From: Aquilaria yunnanensis
Taxonomy: Eukaryota; Streptophyta; Magnoliopsida; Malvales; Thymelaeaceae
Length of the DNA: 64,000 bases
NCBI GenBank assembly: GCA_039654915.1
Contig: CM077594.1
Coordinates: 95,618,893 to 95,682,892 of the forward strand
Reading direction: 5' to 3'
This document shows positions 24,385-36,051 of the stretch, piece after piece. Under the pieces are notes generated by a model. That model was not told the origin of the DNA and did not search any database. It saw nothing but the letters and a program-made list of their open reading frames with translations. The first letter of the stretch is position 1. Every line of letters begins with the position of its first letter. A program made the translations under genes and the position numbers.

Positions 24385-24625
24385 TAATAGCAAAAAAGGA
24401 TAAATTAATCTTTTAATTTTCTTTTTACTTATTTATTTTTAATTATTTATGTTTATTATTATTTATGCTTATTACTGTAGCTTGCTGTATCCTAGACTAT
24501 CTAGGTATGTGTATCCTAGTCTATCTAGGTTTTCATGTATCCTAGACTAACTAGGTTTTCTTGTATTGTGCCTATAAAGGCAGCACCCTTTTGTGAATAA
24601 ATCAAGTTCTTCTCAATTCTCTACA
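24385..24625 (+). repeat. 3' LTR of the young Copia element
   Basis: 241 bp. It differs from the 5' copy at the eighth base (g to a) and in the second enhancer repeat (c to g). It is preceded by the polypurine tract and followed by the aactg target duplication. Confidence 0.95.
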
Positions 24626-27369
24626 AACTGTGGATTCCATGATTGTTATTGTCCCTCTCAACCCAGTGACTGCATCTTCATTTCAATTATTTTAGTAAAA
24701 GATTTTGGTTTGACTAACTTTGAAGTTCTTTTTGTGTAAAGCTACTGAATAGCATTCTTGTGTAACTTTTGTAGGTTAGATTCCATCCGCTGTATCCAGA
24801 CATACTTGCAAGTGGAAGTTTGGATCATGAAGTGCGTTATGGGATGCCAAAAAGGCCGAGTCTATTAGATCACGTGATTTCTGCAAATACTCATCTTGGA
24901 CGACGTTTTTTATCAATTTGATTTTTACATTAATGAGTGAAAAAAAAAATGTTTGTTGTGATTGTTCAATTCTTCTCTCCATGCAGACCGACCTATTACT
25001 TCTATTGCCTTTGATGCTCAGGGTGAAATTCTTGCTGTAGCCTCTGGCCATAAGGTGAGATTACCCTTTATTGTGTTTGGACTCTTTGTATATTTTGTGA
25101 TGATCTGAGTTTCTGGGGATATTTTCAGCTCTATATATGGCACTACAGCAGGAGAGGCGAGACATCTTCTCCAGTTATCATGCTGAATACACGGCATTCA
25201 CTTCGAGCTGTACATTTTCACCCTCATGCAGCGCCCATTTCTCCTGACAGCTAAGGTAATTTTTATCATCTCTAGGTGGTCATGTCCTTGTATAAAATCC
25301 CTGCTGATTAGTTTCTTTCTGCTGACTGCAGGTCAATGACCTTGACTCATCAGATACATCAATGACACTTGCAACTTCACCTGGTTACTTGCAATATCAT
25401 CCTCCTACTGTGTATGTGGCAGATGCACATTCTAGCAGTCGTTCCAATTTGGAAAATGATCTGCCTCTTGTGTCCTTACCTTTCTTGATGTGGCCTTCAT
25501 TTGCTAGAGATACTGGGAGGACATCTCTGCTGCATGCTGATGATGATGGTTGGGGTAGCGGCCAGCAGAGAGGTGATCAGTCTGCTTCAGTTCGGCTTCT
25601 GACATATGCAACACCATCACGGCAATATGAGCTTCTTTTGTCTCCAATTGAACCAAATAACTCTTCTCTTCCAGAAGAAGCAGGAATTAATCCATTACCA
25701 AGCGATATGAAAACTGAAGTTTCTGATTCTGGAACAGTGCCCATGGAAACTGTTGAGACACAGCCAGTAGAAAGAGCTAATCAATTTTTCCCTTGGTGAT
25801 CCAACCTTGTGGGACATCCCTTTCTTGCAAGGATGGTTGATTGGTCAGACCCAAGCTGGGCAACTTAACATGCGTCTACCTCATGCATCGGGCCATAACA
25901 CTGCACTACTTGCTGTTAAAAGTAGAAGCTCTGCTTCAGTAACTTCTTCAGCACCAACACTCAATATGAACCAGCCTCGATCTAGTGGAAGATCAGGTTC
26001 AAGACACCGCTCTTCACATACATGCGTAACTTCAGCAAGTGGACCTCGTGAAGCAGCTGGTTTTGATCATGTTATGCATGATACAAGTGATCCTCAACCT
26101 GCTGTAAGCAGAATCCAGTCAGAACTTGCTACATCACTTGCAAGAGCAGCAGCAGCAGCTGAGTTGCCTTGCACTGTAAAACTTAGAATATGGTCCCATA
26201 ATTTGAAAAATTCATGTGCTCCCCTTGATCCTGAAAAGTGTCGGTTAACCATCTCACATGCTGTAATTTGTGGGTATGACATTTTTCCCACCAAAGTTCA
26301 ATGATCTTGTTGGTTACCTTAGTTCATTTATAAGTATACCAAGTTAATACGTGGGTGCAATTTTTTCTTCCCAAATTTTAATGTGGAAAAAAAATTAGTT
26401 TGTCAACGAATAAATTTGTTTTTTTTGGACCTATTTACATAGCAAGAGTTTCTATATTCTTTGAAGCATTTCTGTTCTTTTTTCTAATTGTTAACTATAA
26501 AATACACATTGCAGTGAAATGGAATCTCACTTTTCACCTTGTGGGAGATTTTTGGCAGCTTGTGTTGCCTGTGTACTCCCCTGTATTGAAGCAGATCCAG
26601 GCCAACAAAACCATTATGAAGCAAGAGGAGAAGCAACATCCCCAACACGGCACCCCATTTCTGCACACCAAGTTCTGTTCGAGCTCAGAATCTATTCCCT
26701 TGAGGAGGCCACGTAAATCTTGGCGCACCTAGATTTCTCTTTCATGAACTAATTGCTTTAGTGTAAAATTTATATCGTTGATTACTAATGATGTTTATGC
26801 TATCTTTTAGGTTCAGTTCTGTACTTGTGTCCAGGGCAATAAGAGCTGCACATTATTTGACCTCTATTCAGGTAACTTTTTAGGCTTTGGCCCCTTCTTA
26901 GAGATAGTTTTGTTGCTTGGAAATTGCACTTGATAAGAATACACTTGCATGGCGTAAAATGCTAGTTTTATGTTTTTTGCTTAAGTAAATGTAGATGCTC
27001 TCTAAGAAATTATTCTTTCTTAACCTTATTACTCCCAGTTCTTTAGTAAAGGGAAGGGACAGGTCTGGCTATGCTAATTAGAAGCTTTTATTTTTTATTT
27101 TCATAAGCAAGAATTAAGTTAGTATTTCTCTCATTTAAACAATTAAAAGTACGTTACTTGATATTTTTCTCTTTTCTTATCACCATATTTTCATACCATT
27201 CAATACTAACATCATACAAATCTGAAAGTACTTGCACAACATTATAAGCATGTCTGTTTTCATAAATCATTTTTGTTTTCTGTTTGACATTTTTTTCAAA
27301 ATAATAATGCTTCTGAAAAAACATATCATTCTTAAAGCTCAAGCTCTTCAATGACCTAAAATGTTCCCC

Positions 27370-27395
27370 GGGGGGGGGGGGGGGGGGGGGGGGGG
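27370..27395 (+). repeat. Homopolymer of 26 G inside an intron
   Basis: An uninterrupted G run preceded by cccc and followed by cggttgggggtgg, in the AMBRA1-like intron between exons 26811-26871 and 27575-27688. It has strong G-quadruplex potential. The exact length is the least reliable base count in the window. Confidence 0.8.
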
Positions 27396-28718
27396 CGGTT
27401 GGGGGTGGTTTGTGCCTAAAAAGCTTACAAATACATATGCAGAAGGGGACGATACAAACTTCTTTGCTATGATAGGATGCCATATCAATTAAGCCTGGTA
27501 CTTAGTTTTGATGTTTTTTAGACACAAACTGATCTGTTCATTTAATTTGTATCTTCTTGTTGTTAACATTTCAGTTCTCACCGACATCTGAACATATTTT
27601 GCTTGCATATGCACGGAGCCACAGCTCACTCCGGAAAAGTGTTGTAATCGATGGAGAGACAACAGTTCCTATTTTCACCATTTTGGAGGTATCAAACCTC
27701 TATATCGCCTCTTAGGAGAGTTGTTTCAAGAAACGCATGCGGTTTTAAAACTCTAAAACTATGATGCAAATGATCACTTTAACTTTTATGACAATCACAA
27801 AAAATTAGAGTTACTTTTACAAGGTTACCTTATCAAAATTTTAGATGCCAACCTTCATGGCTGTTTTATTGCATATCATATATGAGTGTGAATTGAAAGG
27901 GCATTATTCAGTTCTCGTGAATGGGGTGGCATTCTGTTCTATCATTCCATGCTTAGAATCTGACTAACATTCTAAGTTTATTTGTTTGACTTTCCTTTGG
28001 GTTCTTATCTTATTCTGTTTTGCATGTGTATAAGATCACTCTTATTACTGAGAAATTTATATATGCGTGGAATCCAAAAGACAAATGCATTCATCTATCA
28101 GTTCTCCTGCATTTTGTTCACTTATTGAAGTGAGAGAGGGAGGCAGGGGAAGGGGTATTAAAAGTTCTGCATTGATGGGAGATATATTTACGTGAGGATA
28201 GCTAAGACATAGCTTCAAAATGTCTTGTGTTTGTTGCTGCCCAGAATGTGACATTTGGTTGTCATGCTGTTCTTCTAGTTAACTGAGTACCATATTTGCC
28301 ATTGCATTCTGTTATGAATGAAATTATATGTGCTTCTATTTTTTTTATTTTTTTGGTGTTCCATTCATACTTAATTTTTGAAGGCTTTCTTCTCAATTTT
28401 ATAGGGTATCTGACATGGAGCTTGTCAGAATCCTCCCAAGTGCAGAGGATGAGTTGAATGTGGCGTGCTTTCATCCTGCAGTTGGAGGTGGTCTTGTGTA
28501 TGGATCTAAGGTGAGCTTGACATTTCTTTCCTATTTAGGAAAAGGGAGCATTTAAAATTTATGTTTCTCTCTTTATCATGCAGGAGGGAAAGCTATGGAT
28601 TCTCCAATATGATAGTTCTCTTGCTATAAACCAAACACCTTCCAATGTTCTAAATGAAAATATGCTCCAGTTAGGAGGAACTTGCTGTACTGTTTGTGTG
28701 CCATCACTTCGTCATTGA

Positions 28719-30760
28719 TCCCCTTTTTGGATGATTAAATCTTTCCAAGGCTATGTTGGGATGTTCTTTGCATTTTCATTAGCTAAAATTTCTATCGGAC
28801 TCAAAATTATACATTCTTGCATAAACTATAAACTCTATTTAGAAAATATCATAAGTCAAACTCACGTAAGAGCCCCTATTGCCACATGAATCATTTAGCA
28901 AATTTTTGGGAGCACTAGAAAATTGATGTTGTGCAAAAAAGTTGAAGGGCACTTATCACTTCTGAGGCTTTTACAATACCATTTCCTTTAAAAATGGGTT
29001 TTTAGATTGGTGTATATGCTAGTTGGCTGGGGAAATGAGGAAAAGGGGGGCTTATGTGAATGACATCTGAGACTTGAAACAATTTATTTCCTGAGTGTGA
29101 CAATTCAAGGAAGTTGCGTTGTTGACCTGAGATAAGTTGCCATTAGAAACTTTCTGGCTTGGTAAATCTGGTATTGGCTGCGGCAAAAGCTGAAACCTCA
29201 CCCTTGAATTATTGATTGTTCTAGAATTACTTGATGCTTAAATTTAAAAATAATACATAAGGATGAAGTAAGTTCTGTTTTTGAAGTCTCATTTCTTTGG
29301 GATGCATTTGGCCAAAACAAAACACGAGCACTATTTGACTATCAGAATACATGTTGAAGCTGCAAGTGCGCTTGCATTAATTTTGTGCATCTTTCTGTAA
29401 AAGCAAGTCCAGGAGTTGGAGTGAATTGCTATGCCCTTGTTATAAGAGTTCTTTATGTTGCAGTTCCCAACACTTGCATTAGAATGCTAACAGCCAATGG
29501 ATGCTTCTTGCAACCCAGACAATTTAATTTACAAGGTTGGTGTGCATGTTGTCGCTTTCTTTGTGTTAGTGATAGATTAACCTTTTGGTTTTCTGTATGT
29601 GAATAAACGCAAATGGTATTGTTTACCATTTCAGGATGAGGTGCTGTGTCGTATGATTTTCTGACTGGTCGCTGAAGTGCGAGTGTATTCCCTGACTGCT
29701 GTAAATTGTTACGCCTTGTCTCATGGTTTTAGACGCCTTTTGCAAAACTGATAAGATAGGTGTAAGAGGTGCCTCTCTCTGGCTTAAGTTGAAATGAGCT
29801 GGCAGAGTATGGTTTGAAGAGGTGGTCCTTCTCTGCCTCTTCTCCGTCTTTTTTTTTGTCTTCTAGTGCATGAGTTATTTCTCATTTCTGGGCGCTCGTT
29901 TGATTCAGGAACAGTTTTAACAAGCAGATTGGTCGACAGCCTCTAATCTCTGTAGACAAAACAAAACGACTCTTTTTTTTCATCTTTTTTTAAGTTTTTA
30001 CTTATCTCCTCCCATTGAGGCCCTGTTGTGTATTTTTCAGTGTAATGAAATCAGATTCTTGTAAGGGAATGGATTTCCAGTGTCCTCCATATTTTCATGC
30101 AATGAAGATTGCTGGTATTGGGTTATTAAAATTTGATGCGGCTTGATTATTGATATTGCGAGATCATCGGTGCTAACATAATCTGTAATCCCAATCCTAC
30201 AATAGAATCAGTGAAGCAAGTCAAAACCGTGCAATTCCAAGTACCAATTATTCAACAGAACAGGGACTCAGATACCAAGTACCAAGATTTTAACCGCGCC
30301 GCAAAATGACCGAAAAGAGATCCAATGTCGATACTATTCCTCATGCTTGGCGCCTAATTTGCGTGCTCTCTAAATCAATTCTTCTGGAAGGAGGCTGCCT
30401 GGCTGTGTCAGGATACTAATGAAAGAAAGTGGCTAATCATCTTCCGCAACCCAAGAAAATGACTATGAAATCTGCATAAGAAAATGTTCCAATCCACACT
30501 TCGATATGAAAATGCCACTCCCTTCTGGCACTGGCGGAGGTGCCAGAGCCAGGCATTGCCTCCTTTGTGTCTGCTTTTTGATAAGTTGATGCCCTGGTGT
30601 ATGCAACTTGGTAAAATTCTACTTTGACGTTTACTTCCTAAAACTATTACTAGAATCCTAATAAGTTAAATAAATCAGATGAACAGTTGGAGGTTTCAGA
30701 ACACAAACTTGCAACGTTAGGATCAACCATCTAGCCGTTCCTTCCAGAAGACCTAGAAAC
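28719..30760. other. Downstream region of the AMBRA1-like gene
   Basis: Probably 3' untranslated and intergenic sequence. Its T-rich, G-moderate composition up to about 30100 resembles a plant 3' UTR with possible introns, but no polyadenylation site is clear enough to call. The 73-codon ORF at 29385 has no motif. Confidence 0.4.
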
Positions 30761-30764
30761 TTCA

Positions 30765-31520
30765 TGAATCAGCAGGTGCCGAACAGCTGACTGTTGCACT
30801 GCACAATAATTTGATGCTAGTTGCCACATCTCTAGCACACCATGCATCTCGGAAACCTAGCATTTTATCCTTGAGAGATAAGATTCTGCACCTCTCTTAC
30901 GTACATGGGCAAGAGAGTGGAAGCCCATGGCCAGTCTACCGCTCTAGATATGCGATTCAAGAGTTCAAAATCCCCTACAGCTTATCGGTGTAAAAGCACC
31001 CCTCAGGCTTTTAAGTGTAAACACACCCCCAAGCCAGGGCAAGCTCAGACTGTAAAGTAGAAAATAATCTGGCCCAATGAACAGGATCACATCGCAGGGA
31101 AAACAAAACAAAACAGAGAGAGAGAGAGAGAGAGAGCCCTTCTAAATTGCAGAAGAACCTTTCCAAGCATCCTTGTGCTTTTAGCCATCGAGTTTGGTAA
31201 CCCCAGGCAGATCCTGTTCTCTACTCTTCAGTGAACTTCTATCCAGAAAAGTGGTGAATCAGCAGGGGCATGCAGCTGATACTATTGCAGTGCTCAATGA
31301 CTATTGATGCTAGTTGCTCCGTGTCTCTGGTGTATCCCTTCCCCCAAAAAACAAAAACCACTAAAAAAGTTGTCTATGCCTCTCTTATGTACATCGGCAA
31401 AAAAGCGAAGAGCCCCTCCTGAATTGCAGAACTTTTCTGAGCATCTTTGTGCTTTTAGACACAGTTTGGTAACCCCAAGCAGATCCTCTCTACTCTTCAC
31501 TGAACTCGTATTTTATTGCG
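30765..31520. repeat. Imperfect tandem duplication, unit roughly 300-490 bp
   Basis: Unit 1 (about 30765-31250) and unit 2 (about 31255-31520) share, in the same order: an atcagcagg-gc phrase, gatgctagttgc, ctctcttacgtacat / ctctcttatgtacat, gggcaa / cggcaa, attgcagaa, catc-ttgtgcttttag, tttggtaaccccaggcagatcct / caagcagatcct, and ctactcttca. Unit 1 is longer because it contains an extra stretch that includes a (GA)n tract at about 31116-31136. No protein is recognisable in either unit. Confidence 0.7.
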
Positions 31521-32302
31521 TTGAACTTTTCAGCTCCAGAACCTAGCACGGCGACTGGCTCCACTGTTACTACTCTTAAAACCTTCCTCCAGTTCAGATA
31601 TAAGAAAGAACATCAGCTCTGTCACATAATAAACGAAGCCACTCACCATGGGAATCCCACTCACGCATCAAACTTCTATATATGAGAACTTCTATCAATC
31701 TCCAATCTTCTTATGAAAATAGCAAAAGCAAACGAACAGCAGAGAACAGTATCACTTGTACTAAGCTTTCTCTTATACCAAACAAGTAGTTCCCTAATCT
31801 TTTTCTTACATTTCCCAAAAACACTAGTTCCTCCTACCCGTGAAGGGGTCAAGATTACAATTGAACCACCAAATAACCCTGATGAAGCTTCACTACTACT
31901 TGCTCACAAAAATAAAAGAAGCTTATTTAGATTCTAGACCCCTCCTTCAGAGCCCACACTAGCCCATGAGGACCAACCAAATTAGACAAGATAAAAGTTC
32001 GCTGCATTTAGATTTCTCAGAGCATGATCCACATACCCAAGAGGGAGAAGCACAATGTTCCTATAACAAACTACTAATCTTTTTCCTTGAACCGTAAACC
32101 TATGGATTACCAGCAACCTTAACGCTAGATAACCACTATTACGCGCTAAATTCATGAAAGAAGAACCGATAAAAAGCACGTAAAGTTAAAAGCATGATTG
32201 AAATTAATGACATCATAGTCTGCTGAATAAGAGAAAGCAAGGAAGAATCACATCATAAGATACGCTAAGAGGAAGATAAGCAATCTAATGGAATATAAAG
32301 GA

Positions 32303-32485
32303 TTAGTTGATGTCGGTGTCGTCGAAGTCGTCCTCGAAGTTGTTGAAGAAGTCGGCGTCGGCAAGTTTGTGGTCGACGGAGAGGACGCCCTCGCTGAAGA
32401 ACTCGAGCTGGTCTATATCGTCGACGTCCATGGCGGAGCCCTGATCATCTGGTTCAACCATGAAATCCATCTGCATTGGCTTCAT
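32303..32485 (-). CDS. SMAP1: Small acidic protein 1 (SMAP1) homolog
   Basis: A complete 60-residue ORF in one exon. It starts MKPMQMDFM and ends with the signature ADADFFNNFEDDFDDTDIN, the Phe/Asp-rich tail that defines plant SMAP proteins of about 60 residues. In Arabidopsis SMAP1 acts in the response to auxin analogues and is linked to the AXR1/RUB-modification and COP9 signalosome pathway. The protein is very acidic (Asp/Glu-rich from residue 11 on) with no membrane segment or signal peptide. A TATA motif (tataaatg on minus, 32593-32586) lies about 100 bp upstream of the ATG. No lesion is seen, in contrast to the neighbouring genes. Identification rests on the C-terminal motif and the matching length. 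Confidence 0.85.
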   Translation of the reverse strand: MKPMQMDFMVEPDDQGSAMDVDDIDQLEFFSEGVLSVDHKLADADFFNNFEDDFDDTDIN

Positions 32486-32585
32486 CTCTCGCTGCTCCTC
32501 TTTTTCTCTTCCACAAGGCTCAGCAATTTGGGCTCGAAGAAACTATCCTGCTCTGCGACTGGTCTTTTTCTCGCATCCAAGGGTG

Positions 32586-32593
32586 CATTTATA
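32586..32593 (-). promoter_or_regulatory. TATA box of the SMAP1 homolog
   Basis: tataaatg on the minus strand, about 100 bp upstream of the start codon, followed by a pyrimidine-rich leader containing ctcttttt and ctcttcc-type tracts on plus, as is common in plant promoters. Confidence 0.5.
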
Positions 32594-32699
32594 CTCGAAA
32601 ATTTGGTGCTCCGTCAAGGCATAAACGGCGTGTATTTGATTGAGAGAGCTTCCTATTTTCCTCTAAAGACTCGTACTCTTCGAATCATTAATATTTACC

Positions 32700-33458
32700 C
32701 CCTCTATTAAATTTATGGCTTGGTGCATGTTTACCTTGAAAATAAAGTAAATTTGATTATCTCTTTTTCTTCATATGTATATATTCAATTTGATCCGTTA
32801 AAATTCAAAATAAAAATAGAGTTTGCTGACTGAAATTTTTATTACACAAAATCAGATATTACAAGTAAATAGCGTTAAGCGATAAGGGAAAGATAGAAGA
32901 GGAGGCTTTAACCTAGCTGAGTTAGAGGAGAGAGAGTAGTGTCCCTCTACACTTTTGTCATTTTGTCAAGCAGTGTGGTCCTGAATTTTTGAATAATTAT
33001 TTGCTAGACATGATCCTATGAAACTATTTTTTTTTCTAAAAAATATTGTCTTAAGAGATGGGATTAAATGAAAAAGTTTATATGGGAGACTTGATAAAAT
33101 TACCTGAAGAAAACTTTCATGAATTTATAGGATTTTTTCATTGGGGTAAAACCCCAAGTTCATGACTCTAGTTTTAAATTTTATTAATGGCTGAGATATT
33201 GTCCTAATGTTAATTAAAGACTTTGGCTTGAGTCCATCGCCATGTCAATAATGATACCAAAGTTGTAAATAATTCTGTACCAAAAAAAATTAAATAATTT
33301 ATTAACGTTAAAAAAAAAATTCCAATCTTTTACATTGTGAATAAATAGATTTTAGCAAGGCTAAGGATAAAATGCACCTGACTCACATCACACAAACATA
33401 CTTTCAATTTATTTACCATTTCTACCACCAGAACCATCAAAAGCTCCACAGCACTAGG
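32700..33458. other. AT-rich intergenic DNA
   Basis: No ORF or repeat I can support up to the Mutator-like element beginning at 33459. Confidence 0.4.
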
Positions 33459-34640
33459 GAGTTTTTTTGGTCTAGGTGTGCTTTTGAACCTTTAATCTTT
33501 AAATAGGATTATTGCAATCTTATTTCTTTAAATGGGTAATTTTTGCCAACTAAGCATGTGTGAGAAACATGCCAGCAATTCCTACTACTCGCAACTTCAC
33601 AATTAAACCAGACATCCACCAAAATGGAAAGAAAAAAATGAGAAACAGATAAACATATTTTCTTGTATTGCAAATTCACCAGCTTTATTCATGAGAGATT
33701 TCTTCCTCTTTTAGTTTGAATCTCTTTAATGTTCCTCAAACCCAAGCTCTTTCAATTGAGTCCGATTGTCCTTTCTCAATTCTAGCCTTTGAAGTTGTAG
33801 CTCGGGCCGATTACAATATAATGGCGATAACAAATTTGGTGGTGATCTGTAGTCAGACCGATAACATGTAACTACAGTGAAAACATAGAGTGATCTATAA
33901 TTGGACGTCGGTGACTAGAAAATGGAGCGACGAGCGATTTAAAACGAAGAGCAATAAGTGACGGATAATGATTTGAAAACAAAAACAATGAGCAATGGAC
34001 GGCGATTCGTAACTTCCGAAATAGAACAGACGACAATTCGCCACTTCCAAAACAAACGAGTAACCAACACTAAGAAAAAAGTTAGTCTAGACAGAGACAC
34101 AATGGCTTCAATGTAGTAAACTCAAATTATGTTAACCAGTACTCAACAAGAACTTTGAGAAGAGTTTTACAATTCAAGATTCAAAATAATTACACCACTA
34201 TAGTCTGCTCAAAGAAAATCAGACAATCTAAGGTTAGAAAAATACAAGGCAGGTTAAAGTCTTAAATATATTTAGACATGACCAACCAATAAGAATAATA
34301 GAGCAAGGAATGCTAAAACATAGGAAATAAACCGGAGGAGTGAGAAATCGAATTGTACCTTTTTGGTTATGATTGCATAAAATTGCTTCAGTTTCCATCC
34401 TTACTTGGTAGAAAAGAAATTTTGTACACTGTAAAAATCCTAGTGAAAACGTTCTCTCTATTTTTTTTCTCTGTTTTAATATTTTCGTGGCCACTTTGTG
34501 AAGTTACTAGTAGTAGGAGTTGTTGACATGGCTCTCTCTTGTGCTTACTTGGCAAAAATTACCCATTCAAAGAAATAAAATTGCAATAATCCTATTTAAA
34601 TATTAAAGGTTAAAAAAAATACATGGACCAGAAAAAACTC
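33459..34640. mobile_element. Non-autonomous Mutator-like element, 1.18 kb
   Basis: Ends gagtttttttgg and ccagaaaaaactc are inverted repeats that extend about 100 bp inward (shared block includes aataggattattgcaat and gggtaatttttgcca in inverted orientation). The flanks are cagcactagg at 33449-33458 and tagcactagg at 34641-34650, a 9- to 10-bp target duplication with one mismatch at its outer base. There is no coding capacity; the interior contains several near-copies of 'acgagcgatt / gacggcgattcg' phrases. Confidence 0.75.
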
Positions 34641-35319
34641 TAGCACTAGGCTCAGTGCCCTCGTCCTCATTCTCTTCTTCATTCTCATATACCTGCCCTT
34701 CTCCGATGACTCTTCCACACGATGGCCCTAAACTCTATCTTCCTTATCTAAGGTTCTTCGATCTACTTCACTATGCCATCAGAACTTCTATTGTCAGAGC
34801 TAAGAAATTGCACCAAGAAGCCAGAGTTTATATTGAAATTCATTCAAGTCAAAGCTCAACCAAAATTGATTTCTGTGATCCTGACTGGAAGTCAAAGTTC
34901 CATTGCAAATTTGACAAACGATTCAACATCATTACATCACTGATATCATCCCCGACCCTCAAGCTATTTGCTCCATGTTCTGCCTCAAGATGAGGTATTG
35001 AAGTGAAAATTCTAGCCGTTCTATTTTTGAAAAAATCTAGTTGATGTTGTAGTTAAAAGTGTTCTTATTGTGCATCATTGTTGATGTCTCCATTTTTTTT
35101 TTCTAAGATGTTTGGTGGCAATTTGATTTCCAGTAAACAAAAGAAGCACCTGAACTAGAGCCTTAAAGCAATGAGCAAACAAAGTGGGTGGAAAATAGAA
35201 GAGGTCGAGTATATACAGAGGATTCAATGCCGTCAAGTGGGTGAACTTCACTTTGATGATGAAAGTGATAGAAAAGTAAAATATAGTAATTAATTGGTCT
35301 ATAGTTCTGTATGTTATCC

Positions 35320-35810
35320 ATTTCAGTAATAAATGTTATTCCATTTACACAAATATGTTATTCTATAATATATTATTCATATCCTAAGATATGTTGTTTA
35401 TAAATAATGTTATTTTTTTTAGTAAAAGTGTTATTCTATTCATACAATAGTACTATTCATTTAGTTAAGTTATGCTGTTCACAAATAATATCGTTCTATT
35501 CAGGAAGAAGTGATGTTCTATGCTTACAATTATTCTGTTCTATAATATGTTATGATATGTTGTTTTGTTCAGTTCATGAGATGTATTGTTCAAGCATGGT
35601 AGCGTTTTTATAAATAATGTAATGTTTTGTAATATGTTGTTCATATCGTAAAATAAGCCGTTTGTAAATTTTGTTATTCTTTTAAGGAGAAAGTATAGTT
35701 TTGTTAACACAAATGTGCTGTTCTACACAGTGGTGTTTATTTAAAAAGATGTATTGTTTGATTCACACAAATATTTTGTTTCATTCACATAAATGTATTG
35801 TTCCATAAAA
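35320..35810. repeat. Degenerate minisatellite (tgttattctattcacacaa-like)
   Basis: The words tgttattctattc, cacaaatatgttg, ttctataatatgtt and ataaatgtattgttc recur over about 500 bp at irregular intervals. Units are too diverged to give one period by eye. Nothing coding is visible. Confidence 0.6.
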
Positions 35811-36051
35811 TACGAGAATGAGGTATACACTGATGCACTGAATGCACTGAATGCACTGAGTAGCTACTCTTTTACCAAACCTAGATGTAATAAACAACAA
35901 TGCATCTCTTATATTTTTGTCATATTAAAAATATAAATTATTCATATTAATTTTTTAGACTCATGCTTTGGCTATAATCATTCTAGCATTTTTCAAGCTT
36001 ACTTAAAAGCTTTTCAAGTTTCAATATAGGATAAGAGGCAGTTCCTTTGCC

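Larger units (their letters stand above)
19879..24625 (+). mobile_element. Young Ty1/Copia LTR retrotransposon in the AMBRA1-like gene intron
   Basis: A 4,747-bp element in the same orientation as the gene, between exons 19521-19605 and 24775-24882. Two 241-bp LTRs (19879-20119 and 24385-24625) differ at only 2 positions by my count, under 1 percent, so the insertion is recent. A 5-bp target duplication, aactg, lies at 19874-19878 and 24626-24630. With these borders the LTR runs TA..CA rather than TG..CA. The primer site tggtatcagagc follows the 5' LTR, and a polypurine tract gcaggggcg precedes the 3' LTR. The short LTRs and size suggest an Ale-type Copia; the lineage is inference. Confidence 0.95.
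18064..28718 (+). pseudogene. AMBRA1-like WD40 (DWD) protein gene with nonsense and frameshift lesions
   Basis: Plant homolog of AMBRA1, a WD40 substrate receptor of CUL4-DDB1 ubiquitin ligases linked to autophagy. Exons: possible 18064-18158, 18988-19141, 19309-19424, 19521-19605, 24775-24882, 24987-25054, 25129-25255, 25332-26273, 26515-26712, 26811-26871, 27575-27688, about 28398-28510 and 28584-28718. Family blocks seen include FQLLA, YCPLLPPPRSTIA, PDGKTLASTHGDHTVKI, RFHPLYPDILASGSLDHEVR, SIAFDAQGEILAVASGHKL, LPFLQGWLIGQ-like, HFSPCGRFLAACVACVLP and ACFHPAVGGGLVYGSKEGK. Lesions: TGA at 19327-19329 in VEAESLxHLS; one base lost near 24837; one base gained near 25237; two lost near 25793-25797. 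The donor after 19141 is not GT, and the acceptor near 28398 looks lost. An intron holds a Copia element. Family identity is strong; function is unlikely unless the lesions are errors. Confidence 0.85.

Noticed and set aside
34655..34993. 112-codon plus-strand ORF just after a Mutator-like element
   Set aside because: I recognise no family in it, it starts within 15 bp of the target duplication, and no supporting upstream or downstream exon was found. It could be a gene fragment, but the evidence is too thin.
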